In this document: piece after piece, positions 1 to 9,562 of the stretch
Layout of the letters: the number at the start of each line of letters is the position of its first letter
Position numbering within the stretch: the stretch's first letter is position 1
Assembly: GCA_035610835.1 (NCBI GenBank)
Contig: CM069454.1
Span: 62,001 to 126,000, forward strand
Direction of reading: 5' to 3'
DNA length: 64,000 bases
Source of the DNA: Ophiura sarsii
Taxonomy: Eukaryota; Echinodermata; Ophiuroidea; Amphilepidida; Ophiuridae
Position numbers and translations under genes: made by a program
The notes under the pieces: model-generated
What the model saw: only the letters and a program-made list of their open reading frames with translations
Told to the model about the DNA's origin: nothing
The model's database searches: none

Positions 1-1219
1 AAGACATAACCACGCCAACTCTCTGCTGAAAATATCAGCCAGGGAGGTTGAGCCATACATTCATGTAATAATGAGCTAGATGACACAATAGCTGTTACTA
101 AAATTAGGGGATTAGCCTGAGTGACAGGCCCTATTACTTTGAACAAATTCAACCTTGACTTTCTTTGTCCTAACAGCCTTGATTGTTTTACCATGTGTGG
201 TTCGCTAGTGGGAACTAAGAGAATGTGGTTACACCTTTAAATTGATAAAAGAGAGGCATCGTCAAAATTATATTTTTACGTTTCTTATCGTTTATCTTTG
301 TTATATCAACTGATTTATACGAAAAATATTTGAAAATAACATATAACCATATTTTTGAAAAGGAATCGGAGTCTACTGAACATGGATATCAAGAGTAAAA
401 GGCATTCAAAACATTTGGTATTGCAGCGCCCTCTATTGCTCAAATGTGTCAGATTGGCAGATGGAATGAGTAGATGCCTGAGGCTTTAATCAACGTTGAA
501 TAAACCAAAAATGAATTTTATTTTTACTCTTTAACCAATGCAGTATTAAAAGTAATTTTTAACCAACGCTTAATTTTTAACCAATGTAGTATACTTTTTA
601 TCAACATTCTTTTAATACATGGTTTTTTAATACCTGTTCCGAGAGTGCCAGAGCAACCCAACTTTGTTGCCTTGGGGATTCCAAGAGATAAAATTAGGAT
701 TCAAGTAATTAAGGGCAAGACAATTCTAAATTGGGACTTCCTTTCACGGGCATTAAGGTTACAGTCGTTACTAGATAATTGGTGGAATTTTAATAATAAA
801 CTTTCGACTCAATGTGCAACATTTTTGTTGGTTTCAGAAAAACCAGGTAGAATTTCACTTTCCGCCAGTGTACATGTACGCTTGATCTAGTCGAACTTAT
901 GTAAAAGTTAGGAATATTTTGTCAATTACAGGCCAAGGTCTGGTCTGATTAAATAATTATTGCAAGAAGCGAAGGATTAAATGAATTGACAGCAGATTCA
1001 TTTAACTCGTCCAATTTAATGTCGTTTTGATGTTGTTGGGAAATTCAGACAAACTGTAACTTTGAGAAAACATCTACATGTACTTTGTGTAATTTAAAAA
1101 GCAGAGCTTTTGATTATGTATTGTGGTAAACCTTGATTTGGACAATATCATTATGTGCTTCTGCAATGATGTACTGTTGAATGGGAAAGAGCCAGACCAA
1201 TGGTATATTCACAACATAG
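1..1219. other. Left-edge stretch, no gene recognised
   Basis: AT-rich non-coding DNA. I see three imperfect copies of a TTTTAACCAA motif around 528-585 and a short open frame at 645-890 that resembles nothing I know and has no supporting splice or start context. Confidence 0.4.
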
Positions 1220-1877
1220 CAGGGGCGTCAATCATGGGTGGACGAGGGAGACATGTCCCCCATGTTTTGGGGTGTGGTGAACACAATATCAAATGCCACC
1301 CCCCTGTTTTGAGTTTGCATGTGATCGAAATAGAAAATGTAACTTCTGTTTGTGTAATTTGACCATGTTTTGTTAGCATTATTCAACTAAACAAGATGGC
1401 TTCAGGAAAGTTTTCCATTACCGTTTTAGTTTAAAAACTGAAAATCTTTGTGCGCTTTGCGCGCATTCTTTCTACAGGTTTCAACATTATAATGGGTCTC
1501 GAACCAAACCAAATATTATATGGGGACGTTAAAAACGTCATACTCGACCCTTTAAGTGTTAGAAATGTCAAATTTTGTCAATGTTTCATTATTTAAACTT
1601 AACAAGAAAGCTTCATGACAGTTTTCCATGACCATTTTAGTTCAAAAAAAGAAACATTTTGGGAGCTCCGCGGGCATATTTTCTGCAGGTTCAAACAAAC
1701 CACAACACATATTCTAAATAATTATTATGTGGAGGACATTTAATCGTCATACTGTACTTTTAAAAATCACAATTTTTGCGCGCTATTTGTATTCGTTTCA
1801 ACGTTTCAATATTTAAGATTAACAAGATGGCTCCAGGATTTATGGCCCCCATCAAAATAGTCCTGGATACGCCCTTG
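1220..1877. mobile_element. hAT-like non-autonomous element with internal subrepeats
   Basis: The left end CAGGGGCGTC and right end CCTGGATACGCCCTTG form an imperfect terminal inverted repeat of the CAGGGGCGTA type. Inside, a roughly 215-bp segment (AACAAGATGGCTTCAGG..., TTTTCCAT..., GCGCGC patch, GTCATACT...) occurs about two and a half times. No clear target duplication was found, so the exact ends are uncertain. Confidence 0.45.
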
Positions 1878-1947
1878 GCTCCTCCAGAACCATTCAATCA
1901 GCGCTATGCGCTGCTTTATTTTAACATTTGAATCATAACAAAAGAAA

Positions 1948-2086
1948 GTCATACACTTTGTTTAGGTCCTTTAGAGTGACTTCCGATTATTTTTTGACTA
2001 AACAGACTAAATGGAAATTTGGTTGAATCTCTACGGCGCAATGTGATACCAAAGTTGTCCTAAAGGACCTAAACAAAGTGTATGAC
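1948..2086. mobile_element. Small MITE with perfect 27-bp terminal inverted repeats
   Basis: Positions 1948-1974 (GTCATACACTTTGTTTAGGT...) are the exact reverse complement of 2060-2086. The 139-bp unit has no coding capacity and lies just before LINE-derived sequence. Confidence 0.65.
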
Positions 2087-2087
2087 A

Positions 2088-2482
2088 ATACCGAAATCAG
2101 GTGACCTCAGCTTGGGAGGCAACTACCGTGGAATAAGTCTGAGCTCAATTGTTGCCAAGCTATACAAAACGATGATACTCAAATCAGACCTGAGCTTGAC
2201 ATCCACCTAAGAGCTAATTAATTTCGAGTTGGACGTACCACAGTTGGCCATATTCCGAAGAATCATTGAGGGAATTAGATCAAACAACTTCATATATCTT
2301 TGTCATTGTTCTCGACTATGCCCTAGATGGCAAAAAAGAAGAGCTAGGATTCCGCTTAAAAAAAGAAGCAGCAGAAGAATAGAACCAACCATAGTTACAG
2401 ACCTTAACTTTGCTGACGACATTGCACTGTTGTTGTCTGAGAAAGTGTCTCAAGCGCAGTCACTACTTAACCAGTCAGCTGT
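2088..2482 (+). pseudogene. LINE reverse transcriptase fragment 1
   Basis: Frame-broken translation gives the RT entry motif NYRGISLSSI near 2127 and the catalytic box NFADDIALL near 2407-2433, typical of an APE-type non-LTR retrotransposon. The clade (RTE-like or related) is uncertain. Stops and frame changes show it is dead. The same element continues at 3185-3470, 3777-3918 and 13345-13505. Confidence 0.75.
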
Positions 2483-3184
2483 AGAACGGGGCTCCGTTTC
2501 AATTGAGGGCGCTCTATTTAGTAACGCACTGCCGTCACTTTTTACACGGCGATTCATCAAGTGACGGAAGTCCGTCGCCCGACGGAATACGAACAAAAAA
2601 CACTTTTCAATAGAGGGCGGGCTTGAGAACGGGACGGCGTTTCCAAGGGAACGGCCTCACGCCACACTAATTTTCAGAATTCATAAAAAGCCGATTTTGC
2701 CGATTTTAAACAACGAAAGAACTCTCTTATCACAGAAATAACCGTTACAAAGGCATCACTTCTGAATACTATAGGGCTTATATTTAATTTAAAAATTATC
2801 ACACTTAGTCTAAAAATTGTATAAAATGGTGTAATCTCGTCTAGAAAATGGTGTAATCTCGTCTAGAAAATGGTGTAATCTCGTCTAGAAAATGGTGTAA
2901 TCTCGTCTAGAAAATGGTGTAATCTCGTCTAGAAAATGGTGTAATCTCGTCTAGAAAATGGTGGTCTCATCGCAGCAAACCGGTCAAAAAGACATAATTT
3001 TAGTTTGTGTCGTGTGATGTTGGGGTCAAAGGTTAAATTAAATCATCGAACTGGATGTCGCAAGGAGTTCTGGTACCTTATGCTGCCCCCAACTCGACGG
3101 ATAGTTAATTTGTATGCAGATAATTGAGGGTAACTGGCGAAAATTCAATCATTGCGTAAATTGACGGGTGTGCGTTAAGTTGGG
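2483..3184. mobile_element. Unclassified insertion interrupting the LINE
   Basis: LINE coding similarity stops after SLLNQ and resumes at VGLNMNAAKTKY. The roughly 700 bases between are unrelated and hold a GACGG/CCGTC-rich patch (2530-2590) and a 22-bp tandem array. The flank has a doubled TGGGCTCAAT at the right junction (about 3180-3200). Confidence 0.5.
2823..2963. repeat. 22-bp tandem repeat, 6.4 copies
   Basis: Six identical copies of AAAATGGTGTAATCTCGTCT+AG followed by a 9-base partial copy. No divergence is seen between units, suggesting recent expansion. Confidence 0.95.
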
Positions 3185-3470
3185 CTCAATTTGGGCTCAA
3201 TATGAACGCTGCAAAGACAAAGTACATGTCCTTCAACCAGAAGCAAGTACCTGTAATCAACACTAGCGAAGGTATGCGCATTGATAAAGTGGAGGACTTC
3301 AAATACCTTGGAGCCTGGATGAACAGTACTGAAAAGGACATTTAAACACGCAAAGCAGCAGGGAGAGCTTGTGGCAAACTTAGTCAGTCAGTTATGAAAG
3401 GCCAAGTCACTATCCAGAAAGCTTAAAGAAAGACTGTTCATAGCTACAGTAGAATCAGTCCTTCTCTATG
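3185..3470 (+). pseudogene. LINE reverse transcriptase fragment 2
   Basis: Continues fragment 1 with NAAKTKYMSFNQ, then VEDFKYLGAWM, the usual segments after the FADD box in non-LTR RTs. An in-frame stop near 3344 and frameshifts mark it as inactive. It is cut at 3470 by a MITE. Confidence 0.75.
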
Positions 3471-3776
3471 CAGTGGCGGCACCAGCCTCATAATTTTTTT
3501 GGGGAAAATGGGGGGGGGGGGGGGGGGGGGCAAAACTTTTTTGGGGAGGGCATGACATAAAATTATACGCGCCAAGCGCGCAATTTGTTGTGCCATTTAA
3601 CGCTTACATGGTCATATTTGGTCTAATACTAACTAATTTGGTATGAAAATGCGCGATTGCGCGCAAGATTTAGCTTTTTTTATGCTAAAATTGTAAACAT
3701 TTGGTCTACTTAAACCTAATTTAGTAAGAATATGTGCGCACAGCGCGGACAAAATTGCCTTTTTATGCCGCCACTG
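3471..3776. mobile_element. hAT-like MITE inside the LINE
   Basis: Ends are CAGTGGCGGCA and TGCCGCCACTG. The flanks TCTCTATG (3463-3470) and CCTCTATG (3777-3784) match at 7 of 8 positions, an 8-bp target duplication as expected for hAT. The 306-bp body has a 20-base G run and GCGCGCAA patches. It splits the LINE codons for LLYGCEAWT. Confidence 0.75.
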
Positions 3777-3918
3777 CCTCTATGGATGTGAGGCATGGAC
3801 AGTCACCCCAATGCTTAGTAAACAGCTGGACGGATGTTACACTAGAATGCTAAGAACCGTGTTCAACATCAACTGGAGACAGCATGTTACAAATAAGGAC
3901 CTGTATGCGGATATGCCC
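3777..3918 (+). pseudogene. LINE fragment 3
   Basis: Translates as CEAWTVTPMLSKQLDG then YTRMLRTVFNINWRQH and NKDLYADMP, the conserved C-terminal region of this LINE family. The same region is at 44606-44935. Similarity ends abruptly at 3918 and picks up about 80 LINE bases later at 13345, on the far side of the LTR element. Confidence 0.75.
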
Positions 3919-4742
3919 AGGGGGATGGGGGTGGTCAATGTAATCATCCCCCTGATTTTTCACCTCCACCAAGAAAACAAACAAAAATGCGGAAAAAGGA
4001 AAAAGAAAAAAAAGGGGGAAAAAGGAAAAAGGGGAGAGGAAAAAAAAGGCGGGCGGGGAGGCATGTGAAGGGCATAGGCCTATATAAAAAGCCAATATTG
4101 ATCGGAAATAAAGTGATTGCTTTTAAATAAAATATTGGTCAAAAGTACACACCAAATCGCACCAAATGGGTTCAAAATTTAAAATAAAAAAATCCAATTC
4201 TGAGCGGGGGGCTCCCAGACTCCCCCCTTTTCGAGCTTTTAAACCATCTATACTTAAATCAAGAATATATCAGTATATGCTCAACTTCTTTCGTGCATTG
4301 ATAAAAAAACAAAATATTTATTGAAAATGAAGTGATGGCTTTTCAATACAATATTGGTCAAAAGTATACACCAGATCACACCAAATGAGTTCGTAAATTG
4401 AAAAAAATCTACTTCTCAGGGGGGCACATCCCCCTCAGACCCCCTGTTAGAGCTTTTAAACCATCTATACTTAAATCAAGAATATATCAGTATAATATGC
4501 TCAACTTCTTTCGTGCATTGATAAAAAACAAAATATTTATTGAAAATGAGTTGATGGCTTTTCAATACAATATTGGTCAAAAGTATACATCAGATCGCAC
4601 CAAATGAGTTCGAAAATTGAAAATGTTTCTACTTCTGAGGGGGCAATCCCCCCTCAGACACACCGATGTCCGAGCATAGCTCGGAGGGCGGTGCTGTGCA
4701 CCGCTTAGATGGTATCAGCTCAATTTCATTTTTTGGCCCCCC
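3919..4742. repeat. Repeat element with 217-bp tandem units, left part
   Basis: A purine-rich start is followed by a unit with AAACCATCTATACTTAAATC, CAATATTGGTCAAAAGTA and a C/G-rich CCCCCTCAGAC block, seen at about 4105-4232 (partial), 4233-4449 and 4450-4670. The stretch ends in TTTTTTGGCCCCCC, where the LTR retrotransposon begins. The remaining right end of this element is 13287-13344. Confidence 0.6.
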
Positions 4743-6429
4743 TGTCGCATATAAAAGGTTAAACATGTGTAGTGTCCTATACTTATCTATTTTAAGGACT
4801 TCAAGGGTAGATCTTATAATCAACCATGCACGCCAAACAGTCAACATATTTGTGATGTGTTAATTCTACCAATTTGTTTTTAAGTAACTCTAGTTTATCC
4901 AATCATAGCTTATTTATATTTGAGTTTCAGCCAATCGCAATATGGCTATGATATCATTTTTTATTCTTATGACATGATATTTGGTGCAGTCATCTTCTGA
5001 CCATCAAGGGGTTAAGACCTATAAGGTTTTGGTAGTTCCTCACTCTGTGACTACACTGCTGGAAATTAATAATGCAGATTAATTCATGGTGATACAATGT
5101 TACAGATGAGAGAATGCAACTAAATAAATCTATGGTGATTTAGTCTGGAGTTTGTGTTTATATGCCACTGCCAGAGAGATTAATGTAAAGTTTATTTACA
5201 AAGGATTCATGTGTAAGTAAATTCTTATTGTATAATATTTTGTACTCAATGAAGCAGAGATTTTGTATTCAATGTGATAACAATTTTGATATGAAACAAA
5301 ACTTGATTTGTGTTTTCAATTATGTTGTTTTTGTACATTGGAAGAAACAAAGATTTGTTTATTTAATGCAATATCAATTTTGATAAGAAACAAAATATGA
5401 TTTGTGTTTTCAATTATGTACGTTGTTTTTAATTGTGTAATGCATTTTAATGATACACAACCAGAGTTGCATCAACCAGTGTTTATTTGTAACTACTGTA
5501 TGTAATGCATAATGATACTCAAAATTCATTAACCAATGTTGGTTTATAACTGTGTAATGCATTTTTATGATACACAACATGAAAGGTTGGTTCCTCAACA
5601 TTGTTTATTTATAACTGTGTAATGCATTTTGATGATACACAACATGTAAGGTTCCTCAACATTGTTTATTTATAATCATTGTGTAATGCATTTTATATGA
5701 TACACAATTCAACCAGTGATAGTTAATTTACTAGGATCTTAAGTTATCTAGTCTTGTGTGTTTCATAACTTATTATCATTAATTGTGTTCGTTCCATATA
5801 ATTGAGTAATGTTTTAAAATGAGTTATTTGATAATTATATGCTACATGTACATAACTCTCACATATAATTAGGACTGGTATTCATAAAATTCACTGTATG
5901 TTTTCTATACAGCCGTAAATAAAAGATAATGGTTTATCTAACATCTAGTACTGTAAAACAACTAGAACTGTAACAACTAGTACTGTAACAACTAGAACTG
6001 TAACAACTAACTGTTGGAGCAACTATCGGCGATAACCGTCCCACAGAAATAACAACACTAGGAGGTCCCACAACAAGGAGGAACAACATTAAAATTAGAT
6101 CGAACTTTCGCGAACTTGATGACGACGGTACCGTGAGTGTTTACATGTATGCAGCACAACGAAGTATACGAACGCGTGCGCAAGAGCTCTGGGTGTACAA
6201 TTCATTGGGATAATATTATTGTATAACTGTATGTATGATCTGGTCATATGAAACATTGTGTATCGTTATTGTATATATATACTGTTATTGTCATTATTGG
6301 TTCAAGAAATAATCATGATGAATAAATTGTGAAATCTATTTACTGTTTTTTTTATCTTCTTGAATACGAATTCATCATAACAGCTTAGTTAACATGCCAC
6401 ACTGTGCCTATTCCATCTTGCACGTGACA
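4743..6429 (+). repeat. 5' LTR
   Basis: Starts TGTCGCATATAAAAGG and ends CACGTGACA, so it has TG...CA termini. Shifting by 6858 aligns it without gaps to 11601-13286. Differences seen are at 5122, 6092 and 6095, plus the last base. It holds imperfect ~60-bp repeats (TGTAATGCATTTT..ATGATACACAA) at 5430-5715 and ACTAG.ACTGTAACA repeats at 5945-6008. A TATATATA tract at 6272-6280 and AATAAA at 6321 are candidate promoter and poly(A) signals. Confidence 0.95.
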
Positions 6430-6431
6430 AT

Positions 6432-6448
6432 TGGGGGCTCGTCCGGGA
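6432..6448 (+). promoter_or_regulatory. Primer binding site, tRNA-Pro type
   Basis: TGGGGGCTCGTCCGGGA lies two bases after the LTR. This matches the proline-tRNA primer site familiar from gammaretroviruses over 17 bases, so reverse transcription is probably primed by tRNA-Pro. Confidence 0.9.
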
Positions 6449-6741
6449 AATTAAAGACAAAGGCTGTTGACGAGTTCATGTTCAATTAGAACAAAAGACT
6501 TCAAAAAAAAATTCAAATATTTTAGATTTTTTTTCTCAAATCCGAATTTATTTGTTTTTGTATTGAAATTCATATATTGTTTTGTCAACTATACCCATGC
6601 AATTGGTACATTAATCATTAATCAACATTGTTTCATGGTTGCATTCTACTCTTAATGTTATAAACATTGTTTGGTTTTTATATATTTTGTACTTCAAATT
6701 GCGCTTTCCAATTGCTGCGTGTCTAATTACATCTCACCAAC

Positions 6742-9369
6742 ATGGATCTAGAGAAATTAGCTAATCTAGGCAAACAGCTTGGTCATACTGGGGATAAGTT
6801 GCAACAATTTATTGATCTTGAGAGATCAAGAGATAGGGATGAAAGGGCTAGGCAAAGGGAGGATGTTAGGGAACGTTTGGCGTATGAAAAAGAACTTGTT
6901 GAAATGCAGTTGCAATTGGAATCCATGAAAAAGGAATCCGCTGCTGAAGGTCATACTGAACAAATGCGTTCTCGTGCTCCTGCCCCTAGGCTCCCTGAAT
7001 TTAAAGAAGGTACAGATGATATGGATGCATATTTACAGCGATTTGAACGTTACGCTGATGCACAGGGTTGGAAAAAGAGAGATTGGGCTGTAAACCTTAG
7101 TGCTCTTATACAGGGCAAAGGTGTTAGCACTTATAATAGGCTTTCACCCACAGATGCAAATAATTATGACATTCTAAAGCCTGAACTACTAAAGGCATAT
7201 CATCTTACTGAAGATGGTTTCAGAGAGAAAATGAGATCAGCAAAACCTGAATCAAATGAAAGTGCCAATCAATTCCTTGCCCGAATTAGTGATTATTTGG
7301 ATAGGTGGATTGATTTGTCTGAATCTCAGAAGAATTTTAAAGGCATTGTTGATTTGCTATTAAGGGAACAGTTTATTACTTCATGTAGTAAAGACATGGC
7401 CATTTTTATCAAAGAAAGACATCCTAAAGATGTTAAAGAAATGGCAGTCATTGCGTCACAATACATTGATGCTAGAGGTGGTTGGGGATTGGGTTCCACA
7501 AATAAAACCAGTCACCATAAAGGTCAACCTGGTAAGAAACACAGTCCTAATCCTAGTCACCATGTAAACAATAGTAATAGTAAAGTGTCTACAACAGACA
7601 CACCAGTGCGTAGGTGTTTTATATGTGATAAAGTAGGGCACATAGCTAGGCATTGTAGAAATCGTTCAAAGATTCTCAAGGCAGCTGGTTTAGAGGTGAA
7701 CGACGAGACTGAACAGAAGGAAGAAACAAGAGACCATGGTCAGGATAATCGTAAGCATAGGTATACAGGTAAACAAAAAGGTGGTTCAAATGTTAAACCT
7801 GTATGTTCTGCATGTACGTGTGAAGATTGTCTCAACAAAGACATAGGTGGTAACTGTATGATACTAGATAAGGATTTTCAAGGTGATAATTCTGAGGAAG
7901 GTTTTCTTACTTTGCCATGTGGTCACAAATTGCCTATCATGAGTGCTGCTTGTAGTTCACGTAGTGTTCACAGAATGCCAGTTTCCAAAGGTCTTGTGGA
8001 TGGTCATCTTGTTAATGTCTTACGGGATAGTGGATGCAGTAGTGTTGTTGTACGGAGAAATCTAGTGTCATCTAGTCAGTTTACGGGTGAATTGAAGACT
8101 TGTGTCCTCATAGATGGAACAGTGAGGCGGGTACCCATCGCAGTCATCAATGTAGACACACCGTATTTTGTAGGCGAGGTCACTGCACTATGCATGAATA
8201 ATCCTGTATACGACTTGATTATTGGGAATATAGAAGAGGTTCGAGATCCTTCTAACCCCAATTTAAATTGGAGGGATAATCGTGGTGTCCAACATCCAGA
8301 TGTAATTGGAGCTGTAGAGACGAGACATCAGAAGTTAGCTAAAGAGAAGGAGCTGAAAGAACTTAGAGTACCAAAGGCAATGAAGGAAATTGTTACCGCA
8401 GATATTCTTCGCAAGGCGCAAGAAGGTGACAGTACTCTGGACAAGTTCAGAGAGTTGGCCCTTTCTGGTGAAAGTAAAGTAACTAGAAATGGTGGTTGTT
8501 CTAAGTTCTATCTGCAGAAAGGTATTCTGTTCCGAGAATTTCAGTCCCCACGTGTTAACTTTGGTGAGAAACTTACGCAGGTTGTAGTCCCTGTGCAGTT
8601 CCGTACACAAGTGATGAAGTTGGCACATGAGTCTATCTTGGGAGGTCACCAAGGCATCCAGAAAACAACAGATAAAGTAACCAGTAACTTCTTCTGGCCA
8701 GGTGTATCAGCTGATATTACGCGGTACTGCAGATCGTGTGATATTTGCCAACGTACACTACCGAGAGGACGAGTAAGCAAAGTACCACTTGGAAGCATGC
8801 CTGTTATTGAAACTCCATTTCAGCGTGTAGCTATTGACTTGGTTGGTCCTATCCATCCCTGTACAGAGAGTGGGAAGAGATATATACTTACCATTGTAGA
8901 CTATGCCACGCGCTATCCAGAGGCTGTTCCTCTACGCAACATTGATACCAAATCCGTAGCAGAAGCTCTTTTAGATGTTTATTCCAGAGTAGGATTCCCA
9001 CGGGAAGTCTTATCGGACAACGGTTCGCAGTTCACATCAGACGTCATGAGGGAAGTAAGCAGACTTCTTTCCATCAAGCAACTAACTACAACCCCATATC
9101 ATCCTGCATGTAATGGTCTAGTAGAACGTTTCAATGGAACCATGAAATTAATGCTGAAGAAACTGTGTGAAGAGCGTCCTCAAGATTGGGATAGATATGT
9201 GAATGCGCTGCTCTTTGCGTATCGAGAAACACCACAAGCTAGCACTGGCTTTTCTCCATTTGAGCTACTTTATGGAAGATCAGTACGGGGTCCACTTGCT
9301 ATATTAAAGGAGCTTTGGACAGATGAAGTGGAAGAGACTGAGACGAAGACAACTTATCAGTATGATTGA
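6742..9369 (+). CDS. Gag-protease-integrase polyprotein (ORF1)
   Basis: 875 codons from an ATG in good context (CCAACATGG). Residues 20-70 are a charged coiled coil. About 80-245 is the capsid, whose second half (about 150-245, with EQFITSC and KERHPKD) resembles a SCAN domain. A CCHC zinc knuckle uses C292, C295, H300 and C305. The protease motif DSG is at D429, with a distal DLIIGN strand near 510. The integrase zinc domain uses H629, H636, C666 and C669; the core is D699, D759, E795 (DD35E). The frame then runs into a foreign insertion, which supplies the last residues and stop, so the integrase C-terminus lies in ORF2. All catalytic residues are present. Family assignment is certain; activity is inference. 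Confidence 0.95.
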   Translation: MDLEKLANLGKQLGHTGDKLQQFIDLERSRDRDERARQREDVRERLAYEKELVEMQLQLESMKKESAAEGHTEQMRSRAPAPRLPEFKEGTDDMDAYLQRFERYADAQGWKKRDWAVNLSALIQGKGVSTYNRLSPTDANNYDILKPELLKAYHLTEDGFREKMRSAKPESNESANQFLARISDYLDRWIDLSESQKNFKGIVDLLLREQFITSCSKDMAIFIKERHPKDVKEMAVIASQYIDARGGWGLGSTNKTSHHKGQPGKKHSPNPSHHVNNSNSKVSTTDTPVRRCFICDKVGHIARHCRNRSKILKAAGLEVNDETEQKEETRDHGQDNRKHRYTGKQKGGSNVKPVCSACTCEDCLNKDIGGNCMILDKDFQGDNSEEGFLTLPCGHKLPIMSAACSSRSVHRMPVSKGLVDGHLVNVLRDSGCSSVVVRRNLVSSSQFTGELKTCVLIDGTVRRVPIAVINVDTPYFVGEVTALCMNNPVYDLIIGNIEEVRDPSNPNLNWRDNRGVQHPDVIGAVETRHQKLAKEKELKELRVPKAMKEIVTADILRKAQEGDSTLDKFRELALSGESKVTRNGGCSKFYLQKGILFREFQSPRVNFGEKLTQVVVPVQFRTQVMKLAHESILGGHQGIQKTTDKVTSNFFWPGVSADITRYCRSCDICQRTLPRGRVSKVPLGSMPVIETPFQRVAIDLVGPIHPCTESGKRYILTIVDYATRYPEAVPLRNIDTKSVAEALLDVYSRVGFPREVLSDNGSQFTSDVMREVSRLLSIKQLTTTPYHPACNGLVERFNGTMKLMLKKLCEERPQDWDRYVNALLFAYRETPQASTGFSPFELLYGRSVRGPLAILKELWTDEVEETETKTTYQYD

Positions 9370-9557
9370 TTGATTGATTGAATTTATTTGGTACTCAAAC
9401 ATACATTGCACATATATACATTATAATACAGCATAAGATACACAAAGAAAATGACATACAAAATATTGCACTTTTGAAACATCAATAAGGACATACAAAT
9501 AACATTATGGGACAAGAGTACCAAGGATAGCCCAAGAAAGCCATAGAAATATACTAT
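9365..9557 (-). mobile_element. 5'-truncated LINE tail inserted in pol
   Basis: 193 bases flanked by AGTATG at 9359-9364 and 9558-9563, a 6-bp target duplication. Read on the minus strand it ends in AATAAATTC followed by four CAAT units, the microsatellite-type tail of many invertebrate LINEs. It brings a stop to ORF1 and splits the polyprotein. The integrase frame picks up again directly after the second AGTATG, so the insertion caused no other loss. Confidence 0.85.
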
Positions 9558-9562
9558 AGTAT

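Noticed and set aside
645..890. 81-codon frame as a gene
   Set aside because: No recognisable domain and the reported start is a non-ATG or weak context; composition is that of the surrounding non-coding DNA.
3811..4095. Lys/Gly-rich frame and its antisense partner
   Set aside because: Junction of a LINE fragment with a purine-rich repeat; low complexity only.
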